In this document: one piece after another, positions 54,626 through 63,297 of the stretch | Position numbering within the stretch: the stretch's first letter is position 1 | How the letters are laid out: every line of letters begins with the position of its first letter | Source of the DNA: Curtobacterium citreum | GTDB lineage: Bacteria > Actinomycetota > Actinomycetes > Actinomycetales > Microbacteriaceae | Reading direction: 5' to 3' | DNA: 64,000 nucleotides | Assembly (NCBI RefSeq): GCF_006715175.1 | Contig: NZ_VFMQ01000001.1 | Location: forward strand, 1,178,001 to 1,242,000 | Made by a program: the position numbers and the translations under genes | Notes under the pieces: model-generated | Told to the model about the DNA's origin: nothing | The model's database searches: none | Seen by the model: the letters and a program-made list of their open reading frames with translations, nothing else

Positions 54626-56032
54626 ATGGAGAAGCGCGCCGCGTACGAGTCCGTCCTGCCCTACGTCCGCGAGTGGATCGGGTACAAGGTGTGGCAGCTC
54701 CGGCTCCCCGGGGTGCAGGTCGCCGTCGGGTTCGAGGGCGAGGAGCTGTTCGCCGGGGCGTGGGGGTACGCCGACGTCGAGGCCGGTCGTCGCCTGACCA
54801 CGACGGACCGGTTCCGCATCGCGTCGCACTCGAAGACGTTCACCGCGACCGCCCTGCTGCAGCTCGCCGACGCGGGCGCGCTCCGGCTCGACGACACCGT
54901 CGGCTCGTTCGTGCCGGCCCTGGTCGACGCGGGCTCGCCGATCGCCGGCGCGACGGTGCGCGAGCTCATGGAGATGGGCGGCGGAGTCGTCCGGGACGGT
55001 GCCGACGGCGACCACTGGGCACTCGCGCACCCGTTCCCGGACGCCGAGCAGCTCGTCGCGCTCGTCGTCGAGGGCGGCGCCAAGGTGCCGGTCGGCTCGG
55101 CGTTCAACTACTCGAACCTGGGCTACGGCCTGCTCGGGCTCGTGGTCGAGGCCGTCACCGGGACCTCGTACGCCGAGCACGTCCGCGCGGCGATCACCGA
55201 GCCGCTCGGCCTCGCCCACACCGGTCCGGAGTTCGACCCCGCCCACGAGGACGCGTTCGTCGTCGGCTACACCGGCCTGCACACCGCCCGCACCCGCACG
55301 CGCGTCCCGCACGTGACGACCGGGGCGCTCGCCGCGGCCACCGGGTTCCACGGCACCGCGTCCGACCTGGTCCGGTACTTCTCCGCCCACGTCCCCGGCC
55401 GGGGCGACCTGCTCTCCGACCACGCGAAGCGGCTCGCGCAGCGGAAGGCGTGGAGCGCGCTCGACACCGATCCGGCCGCCCGCGGCTACGGTGCCGGCTT
55501 CATCGTCGACCGGATCAACGGGCGCGAGGTCCGCGGTCACTCCGGCGGCTTCCCCGGCCAGATCACCCAGTCGGTGTTCGACCCGGCGTCGTCGCTCGTC
55601 GTGTCCGTGCTGACGAGCAGCGCGACCGGGCCCGCCGGGATGCTCGCGAACGGGATCGTGCACCTGCTCGACGCCGCCGCGGACGAGCACGCCGCGGGGC
55701 CGGCGCTGCCCGACGACGTCGACACCTCCCGCTACGTCGGGCGCTTCACGACGTTCGAGGGCATCACCGACTTCGCCCGCGTCGGCGACCGGCTGCTCGC
55801 GATCGACCCGACGCAGCCCGTGCCGACCGAGTCACCGGTCCGTCTCGACGTCGTCGACGCCGACACGCTGCGCATGGCCGCCGGCAACCGCTTCGGGTCG
55901 ATCGACGAGCTCGTGACGTTCACGCGCGACGAGTCGGGTGCGGTCGTGTCGGTGCGCGGCGACAGCGGCATGACGCACCGCCCGTGGTCCGTCCCCGAGG
56001 AGACCCCCGAGGTCGCCGCCGCCCTCGTCTGA
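54626..56032 (+). CDS. serine hydrolase, beta-lactamase/class C type
   Basis: A 468-residue cytoplasmic-looking penicillin-binding-like hydrolase: catalytic SHSK (Ser67-Lys70), YSN (Tyr162-Asn164) in PVGSAFNYSNLGYGLLGLVVEAVTG, and HSGG (from His305) in place of KTG. The last 110 residues form a small beta domain (RYVGRFTTFEGITDFARVGDRLLAI) as in many esterase/D-aminopeptidase-like members. No signal peptide, so an esterase or peptidase role is likelier than beta-lactam resistance. Confidence 0.88.
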   Translation: MEKRAAYESVLPYVREWIGYKVWQLRLPGVQVAVGFEGEELFAGAWGYADVEAGRRLTTTDRFRIASHSKTFTATALLQLADAGALRLDDTVGSFVPALVDAGSPIAGATVRELMEMGGGVVRDGADGDHWALAHPFPDAEQLVALVVEGGAKVPVGSAFNYSNLGYGLLGLVVEAVTGTSYAEHVRAAITEPLGLAHTGPEFDPAHEDAFVVGYTGLHTARTRTRVPHVTTGALAAATGFHGTASDLVRYFSAHVPGRGDLLSDHAKRLAQRKAWSALDTDPAARGYGAGFIVDRINGREVRGHSGGFPGQITQSVFDPASSLVVSVLTSSATGPAGMLANGIVHLLDAAADEHAAGPALPDDVDTSRYVGRFTTFEGITDFARVGDRLLAIDPTQPVPTESPVRLDVVDADTLRMAAGNRFGSIDELVTFTRDESGAVVSVRGDSGMTHRPWSVPEETPEVAAALV

Positions 56033-56126
56033 GACCGGCCGCCGGACCGGGAGGGGGGACAACCCCACCACGGGTCCGGGAGACGGCAGGATGGGACGGG
56101 AGCCCTCGGTCCGCGAGGCTCGAGTC

Positions 56127-57602
56127 ATGACCGACACCGCCCGCCTCGACCAGGCCGACACCGTCCCGCTCGACGACACCGCACCGCAGGGAGCGACCAA
56201 GCCCATGCCCGGACAGCCACAGTCAGCACCCGCGGGGTGGTCGGCGACGCCGGCGGTGGGGCAGCCGGGCGGCGGTGGCGGCTCGGGGATGTCCGCCGGC
56301 GCGTTCTACCGGGACGCGTGGCGACGCCTGCCGCGGGACTTCGGCTACATGGCGCTCACGGCGGTGCTGCTCTGCACGCTCTACGCGGCCTTCCCGGCGG
56401 CGATCCTGGGCGGCGGATTCCGGGACCTGTTCAACCCGTTCGTGCTCCTGATGTTCTTCGTCGCGCTGTTCGTCGCCCGCTGGGTCGGCCAGTTCGAGAA
56501 GCTCCGCATCGGCTGGGCCGACCCGCGGCCGATCCGCCCGGTCGACTGGACCCCGCGCTGGCAGCAGAACTGGTGGACCCGCACGGGTTCCGCGGTCGCC
56601 AACCCGCACTACTGGCTGTACCTGCTGCACGCGGTCGTCGTGTACCCGCTCGCGGCGCTCTGCACGGTCGGCGCCGGCGCGCTCCTGGTCGTCGGGTTCA
56701 CGTGGCCGATCGCGGTCGGTGGCATCGCGCTCCTCAACCGGGTCGCCGCTGACTACTACAGCGGGCTCGGCGGTGCTCCGGTGCTCCTCCTCGGCCTGCT
56801 CGGACTCGTGTCGATGGCGGCGTCCGTGGTGCTGTTCCCGCTCTGGGCGCGCGGCTCGGTCCTCGCGCACTACTGGATCGACCTCGGTCTGCTCGGCGGG
56901 TTCCGCGCCGAGCAGCTCGAGCAGCGCGTCGCCGGGCTGCAGGCCTCCCGCGCCGGAGCGGTCACGGCCGAGGGGCAGGCGCTCCGCCAGATCGAGCGCG
57001 ACCTGCACGACGGCCCGCAGCAGCGCCTCGTCCGGCTCCGCATGGACCTCGCGGCCGCCGAGCGTGCGATGGACCGCGACCCGGAGCAGGCCAAGCGGCT
57101 GATCGGCGAGGCCGGCGAGCACGCGAAGGACGCCCTCGACGAGCTGCGCGCCCTGTCCCGTGGCTTCGCGCCGCCGATCCTGCTCGACCGCGGGCTCGTC
57201 GCCGCGCTCGAGGCCCTGGTCGCCCGCACGCCGATCCCGGTCGGGCTCGACGTCCGCCTGCCCGAGGGACTCGAGCTCGCGACGGAGATCCAGCGCAACG
57301 TGTACTTCACGGTGAGCGAGCTCCTGACGAACACGACGAAGCACGCGGGCGCCTCGACCGCCGGCGTGTACCTCGGGCTGATCGTCGACGCGTCCGGCCT
57401 CTGGTACCTCACGGTCAGCGTCACAGACGACGGCCGCGGGGGAGCCCGCCCGCAGGAGGGCCACGGGCTCGAGGGGCTGGTCGGCCGCATGCGCGCCCTG
57501 GACGGCGAGCTCATCGTGAACAGCCCCGACGGCGGTCCGACCGAGGCCACCGCACGGATCCCGCTCGGCGCGCTGAACGGCGTCCCGACCGTCCGCCGGT
57601 GA
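56127..57602 (+). CDS. sensor histidine kinase (HisKA_3, NarL/LiaS type)
   Basis: A 491-residue kinase with a disordered N-terminal 45 residues, then four or more membrane helices (YMALTAVLLCTLYAAFPAAI; FVLLMFFVALFVARWVG; WLYLLHAVVVYPLAALCTVGAGALLVVGF; APVLLLGLLGLVSMAASVVLF). The phosphoacceptor is His294 in IERDLHDGPQQRLVRLRMDL; the ATPase has TVSELLTNTTKHAGAS (N box), TDDGRGGARPQEGHGLEGLVGRM (G boxes). Sensing is probably of the membrane state. The response regulator follows after 39 bases. Confidence 0.93.
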   Translation: MTDTARLDQADTVPLDDTAPQGATKPMPGQPQSAPAGWSATPAVGQPGGGGGSGMSAGAFYRDAWRRLPRDFGYMALTAVLLCTLYAAFPAAILGGGFRDLFNPFVLLMFFVALFVARWVGQFEKLRIGWADPRPIRPVDWTPRWQQNWWTRTGSAVANPHYWLYLLHAVVVYPLAALCTVGAGALLVVGFTWPIAVGGIALLNRVAADYYSGLGGAPVLLLGLLGLVSMAASVVLFPLWARGSVLAHYWIDLGLLGGFRAEQLEQRVAGLQASRAGAVTAEGQALRQIERDLHDGPQQRLVRLRMDLAAAERAMDRDPEQAKRLIGEAGEHAKDALDELRALSRGFAPPILLDRGLVAALEALVARTPIPVGLDVRLPEGLELATEIQRNVYFTVSELLTNTTKHAGASTAGVYLGLIVDASGLWYLTVSVTDDGRGGARPQEGHGLEGLVGRMRALDGELIVNSPDGGPTEATARIPLGALNGVPTVRR

Positions 57603-57641
57603 CCGGCGGGGAGCGGGGACGCTCCCACTAGGCTGGTCGGC

Positions 57642-58304
57642 ATGAGCGACGGCCCGGGTGCAGCACGCATCCGGGCCGTCGTCGTCGACGACGCCGTGCT
57701 CCTGCGCGAGGGACTGGCCCGCGTCCTCGACGAGGCGGGCATCGAGGTCGTCGGGCAGTACGCCGACGCCGACTCCTTCCTCGCCACGCTGCCGGATGCC
57801 GCCCCCGACGTCGTCGTGATGGACGTCCGGATGCCCCCGACCTTCACCGACGAGGGCGTCCGCGCCGCCGTCGTCACCCGACGGGTCGCCCCGCAGACCG
57901 GGGTCCTGCTGCTGTCGCAGTACGTCGAGGCCACGTACGCCGAGGACGTCCTCGCCGCCGGCGCCACCGGCATCGGGTACCTGCTCAAGGACCGCGTCAC
58001 CCGGCTCGAGGAGATCGACGACGCCGTGCGCCGCATCGCCGCCGGCGGCACCGTGCTCGACCCCGAGGTCGTGACGCAGCTCATGAGCCGTCGACGCAAC
58101 CCGCTCGAGGCGCTGACCCCGCGGGAGCGCGACGTCCTCGGGCTGATGGCCGAGGGACGCACGAACGCCGCCATCGCCCGAGCGCTCGTCATCGGCACCG
58201 GCGCGGTCGAGAAGCACGTGACGAGCATCTTCGGCAAGCTCGCGCTCGAGGACACCGGCGAGGACCACCGCCGCGTCCTCGCCGTCCTCGCATACCTCGG
58301 ATGA
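57642..58304 (+). CDS. response regulator, NarL/LuxR type
   Basis: A 220-residue regulator: receiver domain with acidic VVDDAVLLREGL, phosphoacceptor Asp61 in VVVMDVRMPP, and lysine in YLLKDRV; then a LuxR-type helix-turn-helix LTPRERDVLGLMAEGRTNAAIARALVIGTGAVEKHVTSIFGKL. It is the partner of the kinase before it. A TAGGCT box lies 7 bases before the ATG, so the regulator also has its own leaderless promoter. Its last codon overlaps the EamA start (ATGA). Confidence 0.94.
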   Translation: MSDGPGAARIRAVVVDDAVLLREGLARVLDEAGIEVVGQYADADSFLATLPDAAPDVVVMDVRMPPTFTDEGVRAAVVTRRVAPQTGVLLLSQYVEATYAEDVLAAGATGIGYLLKDRVTRLEEIDDAVRRIAAGGTVLDPEVVTQLMSRRRNPLEALTPRERDVLGLMAEGRTNAAIARALVIGTGAVEKHVTSIFGKLALEDTGEDHRRVLAVLAYLG

Positions 58305-59155
58305 CGACGCGGGTCCCCGCGCCGCTCCTGGCGCTCGCGGCGATGGTGTCCGTGCAGCTCGGGGCCGCGATCGCCAAGACGCGCTTCGACGAGGTCGGCT
58401 CGGTCGGCGCCGCGACCCTGCGCCTGGTGATCGGCGCCCTCGTGCTCGCGCTCGTCGTCCGCCCGCGCGTGCGGCACTGGACCCGCGCGCAGTGGACGGC
58501 CGCGGTCCTGCTCGGCCTGGCGCTCGGCGGCATGAACGTCTTCATCTACGTGGCGTTCGCGACCATCCCGATCGGTGTCGCGGTGACGATCGAGTTCCTC
58601 GGGCCGCTCGTCCTGTCGCTCGCGCACACCCGTCGCTGGCGGGACGTGTCGTGGGCCGTGCTCGCGCTCGCCGGCGTCGTGCTGCTCGGCGTCGGACCGA
58701 CGGCCGTGACCGCGGTCGCCGGCGTCGCCGCAGCCGTCGGGGCGGCGGTGTGCTGGGCCGGCTACATCGTGATGAACCAGCGCGTCGGGGCGGCGATCCC
58801 CGGCATCGACGGCCTCGCGGTGTCGATGGTCGTCGCGATGCTCGTCTCCCTCCCGTTCGGACTGCACTCCGCCGCGGCCGGTGTGGTCGACGACCCGACG
58901 CTGCTGCTCGTCTTCGCGGGCGTCGCCCTGCTGTCGAGCGTGCTGCCCTACGCGCTCGAGATGGCGGCGCTCCGCCGGATGGTGACCCGCGTGTTCGGCG
59001 TGCTGCAGAGCCTCGGTCCCGCGATCGCCGCACTCGCGGGACTCCTGGTCCTGCGCGAGGCGCTCTCGGTGCAGGAGGTCGTGGCGCTCGCCTGCGTGAC
59101 CGCGGCGAGCATCGGGGTGACCCTGTCGGGACGTCGTCGCCGAGCCGTTCCCTGA
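58301..59155 (+). CDS. EamA/DMT family transporter
   Basis: A 284-residue protein with ten hydrophobic helices in two EamA repeats: LALAAMVSVQLGAAIAKTRFDEVGSVGAATLRLVIGALVLALVV in the first and VAAAVGAAVCWAGYIVMNQRVG with SSVLPYALEMAALRRM in the second, close to the RhtA/YdcZ amino-acid or metabolite exporters. Overlap with the response-regulator gene (ATGA) makes it a likely member and possibly a target of that two-component system. Confidence 0.9.
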   Translation: MTTRVPAPLLALAAMVSVQLGAAIAKTRFDEVGSVGAATLRLVIGALVLALVVRPRVRHWTRAQWTAAVLLGLALGGMNVFIYVAFATIPIGVAVTIEFLGPLVLSLAHTRRWRDVSWAVLALAGVVLLGVGPTAVTAVAGVAAAVGAAVCWAGYIVMNQRVGAAIPGIDGLAVSMVVAMLVSLPFGLHSAAAGVVDDPTLLLVFAGVALLSSVLPYALEMAALRRMVTRVFGVLQSLGPAIAALAGLLVLREALSVQEVVALACVTAASIGVTLSGRRRRAVP

Positions 59156-59221
59156 CGGCGGCGGGCCGACCGTCGGACCCGTGACGCGCCTCCAGGCCGT
59201 TCCCGACCACGGGATGCGTCG

Positions 59222-59239
59222 CGACCCGCCTCCGGGTCG
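59222..59239. terminator. short hairpin between convergent genes
   Basis: CGACCCG (59222-59228) and CGGGTCG (59233-59239) with loop CCTC, 9 bases past the stop of the 50-residue gene. Confidence 0.5.
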
Positions 59240-59247
59240 GTCGTCAG

Positions 59248-59400
59248 CTACTCGGCGCCGAGGAAGTCCGCGTAGGTGGGTTCCGACTGCTCGACCGCCA
59301 GGAGCGCCGGGTCGTTGATCCGGCGTTCGACGTAGGCGGCGATGACCTCCGGCGGGGTGAGCACGTGGGCGACCCAGGACGGCACGTCGCGTTGGTTCAC
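59248..59400 (-). CDS. 50-residue protein downstream of the SOS-controlled gene
   Basis: A short frame: GTG at 59400, preceded by an excellent GGAAGGAGG site 6 bases upstream, ending TAG at 59248. The protein starts MNQRDVPSWVAHVLTPPEVI and ends EPTYADFLGAE. It is mostly helical and acidic at the end, with no membrane segment and no recognised family. It lies 100 bases downstream of the SOS-controlled gene on the same strand and is probably in its transcript. Confidence 0.6.
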   Translation of the reverse strand: MNQRDVPSWVAHVLTPPEVIAAYVERRINDPALLAVEQSEPTYADFLGAE

Positions 59401-59500
59401 GGTGGGCCTCCTTCCTGTCGTTCGTCCGTCGAACCACTTGATCGGTGAGTAGTTCGGCGAGGCGGGGTTCCCGGAACGATCCTCGGATCGGGTCCGGATG

Positions 59501-59824
59501 TCAATGCGGTGCGTTCCCTGGATGCCGTTCGGCGCGGTCCGTCCGCAGCGCGCGGTGCTTGACCGCTGAGCGCCAGACCCAGGCGTCGGCCTGCTGCCCG
59601 AACTGCGCCCACTCGACGTGCACGGCGTCCCGCGTCCAGCTCGACGCGAAGCCCTTGACCCGGATGTGGAAGGTCGGGAACTGGATCCACGCCCAGACCG
59701 GGACGGGCGTCACCGCGTGGCAGACGTCGGGCCCGCGCGCTTCCTCGGACAGCGAGTAGGCGCGCGGACGCTCGACCTCCGGGTGTTCCGGGGGCTGCCA
59801 CCGGTTCTCGCGACGCCGTCCCAC
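59501..59824 (-). CDS. SOS-box-controlled small hypothetical protein
   Basis: A 107-residue Trp-rich soluble protein: RAYSLSEEARGPDVCHAVTPVPVWAWIQFPTFHIRVKGFASSWTRDAVHVEWAQFGQQADAWVWRSAVKHRAL. The core looks like a small beta-barrel followed by a basic tail. No family was recognised. Translation from GTG 59824 sits 6 bases after a -10 box, so the transcript is leaderless, and a consensus SOS box covers the promoter. A DNA-damage role is therefore likely. Similar small genes accompany imuB/dnaE2 mutagenesis cassettes in some actinobacteria from memory, but neither gene is present here. Confidence 0.7.
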   Translation of the reverse strand: MGRRRENRWQPPEHPEVERPRAYSLSEEARGPDVCHAVTPVPVWAWIQFPTFHIRVKGFASSWTRDAVHVEWAQFGQQADAWVWRSAVKHRALRTDRAERHPGNAPH

Positions 59825-59830
59825 GACGGT

Positions 59831-59859
59831 ATTCGAACGTGTGTTCGAACGTGCGTCAA
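59831..59859 (-). promoter_or_regulatory. LexA (SOS) box inside a leaderless promoter
   Basis: Minus strand: TTGACG (59859-59854), 17-bp spacer, TCGAAT (59836-59831), 6 bases, GTG start. The spacer and -10 contain TCGAAC-GTGT-GTTCGA (59833-59848), an exact match to the actinobacterial LexA consensus TCGAAC-N4-GTTCGA. Confidence 0.88.
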
Positions 59860-59989
59860 GTCCGCCGCGCGGTCGCTGCGCACCTCGACCCAGGCGCGGG
59901 CGTGTCGGGGTGCGCCACGTGGACGCTGCGCGCCCGGACCGGGCCGTGGGCATGTCGGGGCGCGCTGCGCACCCACCGGGTCCCCGGTG

Positions 59990-61021
59990 TCAGGTGGCCG
60001 CGCGCCCCGTCGACTCGCGCACGCTCAGGGTGAGCGACGGTCCGGGCCGGGACGGCAGAGGAGCCGGAGCATCGATCTGCTCGCGCAGCAGCACCGCGGC
60101 GCGCTGCCCGAGCTCGACCGTGTCGCGTGTCAGCGAGGTGATCGCGGGGCGGACGAGCCGGATCATCGCGGAGTCGTCGAACGACACGATCGACACCGCA
60201 CCCGGCACCGCGACGCCCATCTCGCTCGCGACGCCGAGTCCCGCGACGGCGAGCACGTCGTTGTCGTACACGATCGCGGTCGGTCGCACCGTGCGGGACA
60301 GCAGTGCGCGGGTGGCCCGGGCGCCCTCGTCCGCGGAGTAGTCGGTCGGGATCGACACGGTGTCCTCGAGCCCGGCGTCCGCCGCGAAGGCCCGGAGCCG
60401 CTCGACCCGCATCGCCGTGTGCTCGAACTCCGGCCGACCGGAGACGTGCGCGATCCGCCGGTGTCCGAGCGCGTGCAGGTACCGCAGCACGGTGTCCGTC
60501 GCGTCCGAGTCGTCGATCCACACGCTCGGGGCGGCGCCGTCCGGCGAGGGGTGCGAGCCGACGACCACGGTGGGCATGCCGAGTTCCGCGAGCAGGGTCA
60601 GACGCTCGTCGTCGCGGCGCGGGTCGATCACGACGACGCCGTCCACCCGGTGCCCGCGCCACCAGTCGCGGTAGGTCGTGAGCTCCTCGGCAGCGTCCCG
60701 GGCGACGAGCAGGGTCATGCCGACGTGGGTCCCGGCGAGCCCGAGCTGGATCCCCGAGATGAGGTCGCCGAAGAACGACTCGGTGCCGAGCGTCCGTGCC
60801 GGGCGGTTCAGCACGAAGCCGATCGACCCGGCGCGGGCGCCACCGAGGGCGCGGGCGGCGGTGTGCGGTTGCCAGTCGAGTTCGCGGGCGATCTCCTGCA
60901 CGCGGCGGCGGGTCTCGGCGGACACCCCCGGCCGGTCGTTCAGCGCGAACGACACCGCGCTGATGGACACCCCGGCGCGTGCGGCGATGTCGGCGATGGT
61001 CGTGCGACGTCTGCTGGCCAC
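59990..61021 (-). CDS. LacI family transcriptional regulator
   Basis: A 343-residue regulator: helix-turn-helix TTIADIAARAGVSISAVSFALNDRPGVSAETRRRVQEIARELDWQPHTAARAL (residues 7-59) with a hinge helix, then a periplasmic-binding-like domain (GVVVIDPRRDDERLTLLAELGMPTVVVGS; ATDTVLRYLHALGHRRIAHVSG; AIVYDNDVLAVAGLGVASEMG). It probably represses itself and the divergent sugar ABC transporter until the sugar binds. GTG start 7 bases after TATAGT. Confidence 0.93.
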   Translation of the reverse strand: MASRRRTTIADIAARAGVSISAVSFALNDRPGVSAETRRRVQEIARELDWQPHTAARALGGARAGSIGFVLNRPARTLGTESFFGDLISGIQLGLAGTHVGMTLLVARDAAEELTTYRDWWRGHRVDGVVVIDPRRDDERLTLLAELGMPTVVVGSHPSPDGAAPSVWIDDSDATDTVLRYLHALGHRRIAHVSGRPEFEHTAMRVERLRAFAADAGLEDTVSIPTDYSADEGARATRALLSRTVRPTAIVYDNDVLAVAGLGVASEMGVAVPGAVSIVSFDDSAMIRLVRPAITSLTRDTVELGQRAAVLLREQIDAPAPLPSRPGPSLTLSVRESTGRAAT

Positions 61022-61025
61022 GGGG

Positions 61026-61054
61026 TTGACTATAGCGCTTTAGTCATGAACAGT
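61026..61054. promoter_or_regulatory. LacI-type operator in a shared divergent promoter
   Basis: The near-perfect palindrome ACTATAGCGCTTTAGT (61029-61044) is centred on AGCGCT, typical of LacI-family operators. It contains the lacI-type gene's own -10 (TATAGT on the minus strand) and overlaps a plus-strand TTGACT (61026-61031) that stands 17 bp from AACAGT (61049-61054). Confidence 0.75.
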
Positions 61055-61123
61055 GGCAGCCACACGCCGGTTCGGCACCACCAACTGAACCGCTTGAGCA
61101 CGATGACGAAGGAGTCGGTTGCG

Positions 61124-62419
61124 ATGAGGACCACCACACGGGTGACGAGGGGCCGCGCGGCAGCGCTGCTCGCGACGGCGGCGGCGACCGCCCTCGTCCT
61201 GACGGGCTGCTCGAGCGGCAGCAGCGGCGCGAGCGGCGGCGGGAGCGGGGCGATCGACGGGACGATCACCCTGCAGACGTGGGCGCTCACGCCGACGTAC
61301 ACGGACTACCTGCAGAGCGTCATCTCGGCGTTCGAGAAGGAGCACCCGAAGGCGACCGTGAAGCTCCAGGACCAGCCGGGCGACGGCTACGCCGACAAGG
61401 TGCTCAGCCAGGCGTCGTCGAACAGCCTGCCCGACGTGGTCAACCTGCCGCCGGACATCGCGCTGCCGCTCGCGAAGCGGGGCTTCCTGCAGGACGTGTC
61501 GAAGGACGACAGCAAGCTCGGCAGCACGTACGTCGCCGGCGCACTGGACTCGTACCGGTACAAGGGGCTCGATGGCACGTACGGCTACCCCTGGTACCTC
61601 AACACGGACGTCGACTACTGGAACAAGACGATGTTCGACAAGTGCGGCCTCGACGCGGACAACCCGCCGAAGACCACCGACGAGCTGTTCACGCAGGCCA
61701 AGACGATGCACAGCAACTGCCCGGACGACTACCTGATGAGCCGGAAGCCCGGACTCGGTGACCTCACGCTCGCCGGGGTCAAGGTGCTGAACTCGGACGG
61801 CACGAAGTTCACCTTCGCCGACTCGTCGAAGGCCGTCGACCTGATCGACCGCTACAAGGAGGCGTACCAGGACGGCTACATGCCCTCGACCGTCCTGAAC
61901 AGCGACTACCTCGGCAACTCGACGCTGTTCACGCAGCAGAAGGTCGCGTGGACGACCGGCGGCGCGACGGCGCTCTCGGACATGATCAAGAACAACCCGT
62001 CGCTCAAGGGCAACGTCGTGGTCAGCCCGGCGCTCGACACCCCGCCGCTGTACGTGCAGGGCCTGTCGGTGTCGAGCAAGTCGAAGCACCTCGCCACGGC
62101 CGAGGCGTTCGCGCAGTTCATGACGAACGCGAAGAACCAGGAGGCGTTCGCCCACCAGGTGAACATCTTCCCGTCGACCACGTCGTCGCAGTCCGACCCG
62201 TACTTCTCGAAGGACGACGGCACCGTGAACGGCACGGCACGCGTCCTCGCGAACGAGGCCCTGAAGCAGGCGAAGGTGCTCAACCCGGTCGAGGCGAACT
62301 CCGCGATGACGGACTTCCTCGACCAGCAGATCGCCCTCGCCATGAAGGGGCAGGTCGCGCCGGAGCAGGCCCTGCAGACCGCGCAGGACAAGATGAACTC
62401 GCTCCTGGCCAACGGCTGA
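61124..62419 (+). CDS. sugar ABC transporter substrate-binding lipoprotein
   Basis: A 431-residue family 1 binding protein. The signal peptide ends in the lipobox LVLTGC (Cys at about residue 26) followed by a Ser/Gly linker. The mature part has TITLQTWALTPTYTDYLQSVISAFEKEHPKATVKLQDQPG, YGYPWYLNTDVDYWNKTMFDKCGL and KVAWTTGGATALSDM, as in carbohydrate-binding SBPs. The ATG at 61124 has GAAGGAG 9 bases upstream; ATG 61103 is less likely. The two permeases follow without gap. The ATPase is not in the window (many such systems share one). Confidence 0.93.
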   Translation: MRTTTRVTRGRAAALLATAAATALVLTGCSSGSSGASGGGSGAIDGTITLQTWALTPTYTDYLQSVISAFEKEHPKATVKLQDQPGDGYADKVLSQASSNSLPDVVNLPPDIALPLAKRGFLQDVSKDDSKLGSTYVAGALDSYRYKGLDGTYGYPWYLNTDVDYWNKTMFDKCGLDADNPPKTTDELFTQAKTMHSNCPDDYLMSRKPGLGDLTLAGVKVLNSDGTKFTFADSSKAVDLIDRYKEAYQDGYMPSTVLNSDYLGNSTLFTQQKVAWTTGGATALSDMIKNNPSLKGNVVVSPALDTPPLYVQGLSVSSKSKHLATAEAFAQFMTNAKNQEAFAHQVNIFPSTTSSQSDPYFSKDDGTVNGTARVLANEALKQAKVLNPVEANSAMTDFLDQQIALAMKGQVAPEQALQTAQDKMNSLLANG

Positions 62420-63297
62420 TGCGCGCCAACCGCTGGTTCACGCCCTGGCTGCTCGTCCTGCCGGCCCTCGTCTGGCTCCTCGCGTTCAGCCTGTGGCCGT
62501 CGATCAACACCGTCCGGTTGTCGTTCACGAACGCCAGCCCGCTGGGGGGCGTGAGCCAGTGGGTGGGCTTCCGGAACTTCGAGACCCTGCTCGCCGACCC
62601 ACAGGTGTGGGAGGCGCTGCTCAACAGCGTCGTCTACATGGCGGTCTGCCTGCCGCTCCTGACGATCGGCCCGCTGCTCATCGCGGTGCTCGTGCAGCAG
62701 AAGCTCCCCGGCATCGCGTTCTTCCGGACCGCGTTCTACACGCCGGTGATCGCGAGCGCGGTCGTGGTCGGGCTCATCTGGACCTGGATCCTCGACGACC
62801 GCGGCGTCGTCAACGAGATGGCCCAGGCGCTCGGCGTCGTGCAGGGCGCGATCCCGTTCCTGACCGACCGGTGGCTGCTGCTGTTCAGCGCGATCAGCCT
62901 GACCGTCTGGAAGGGCCTCGGGTACTACATGATCATCTTCCTGGCGGCACTCGGGAACGTCGGCAAGGACCTGCACGAGGCCGCCGCGCTCGACGGCGCC
63001 GGGGCGGTGCGCCGGTTCTGGTCGGTCACGGTCCCGGGGGTCCGGGGCACCATGACGCTCGTCGGGATCCTGGTCTGCGTCAGTGCGCTCCGGGTGTTCA
63101 GCGAGCTCTACATCCTCACCAACGGCACCGGCGGTCCGGGCGGGCAGGACAATTCGCTCGTCATGCTCATCCAGCAGTACGCCCGCGGGTTCACCGGCAA
63201 CCTCGGCTACGCGTCCGCCCTGAGCCTGCTGCTCTTCGTGGTCACGCTCCTGCCGATGCTCGCCCTCGCCCGCATGAACAGCAAGGCCGACAAGTGA
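62419..63297 (+). CDS. sugar ABC transporter permease (MalF type)
   Basis: A 292-residue permease with six helices: FTPWLLVLPALVWLLAFSLWPSINTVRLSFTN at the start and the EAA loop LHEAAALDGAGAVRRFWSVTVPGVRGTM near residue 195, which contacts the ATPase. ATG overlaps the binding-protein stop (TGATG), so translation is coupled. MalF-like, without the large periplasmic loop. Confidence 0.94.
   Translation: MRANRWFTPWLLVLPALVWLLAFSLWPSINTVRLSFTNASPLGGVSQWVGFRNFETLLADPQVWEALLNSVVYMAVCLPLLTIGPLLIAVLVQQKLPGIAFFRTAFYTPVIASAVVVGLIWTWILDDRGVVNEMAQALGVVQGAIPFLTDRWLLLFSAISLTVWKGLGYYMIIFLAALGNVGKDLHEAAALDGAGAVRRFWSVTVPGVRGTMTLVGILVCVSALRVFSELYILTNGTGGPGGQDNSLVMLIQQYARGFTGNLGYASALSLLLFVVTLLPMLALARMNSKADK

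Noticed and set aside
54626..56032. Antibiotic-resistance beta-lactamase
   Set aside because: No signal peptide, HSGG in place of KTG and a C-terminal esterase-type domain; a general serine hydrolase is the safer call.
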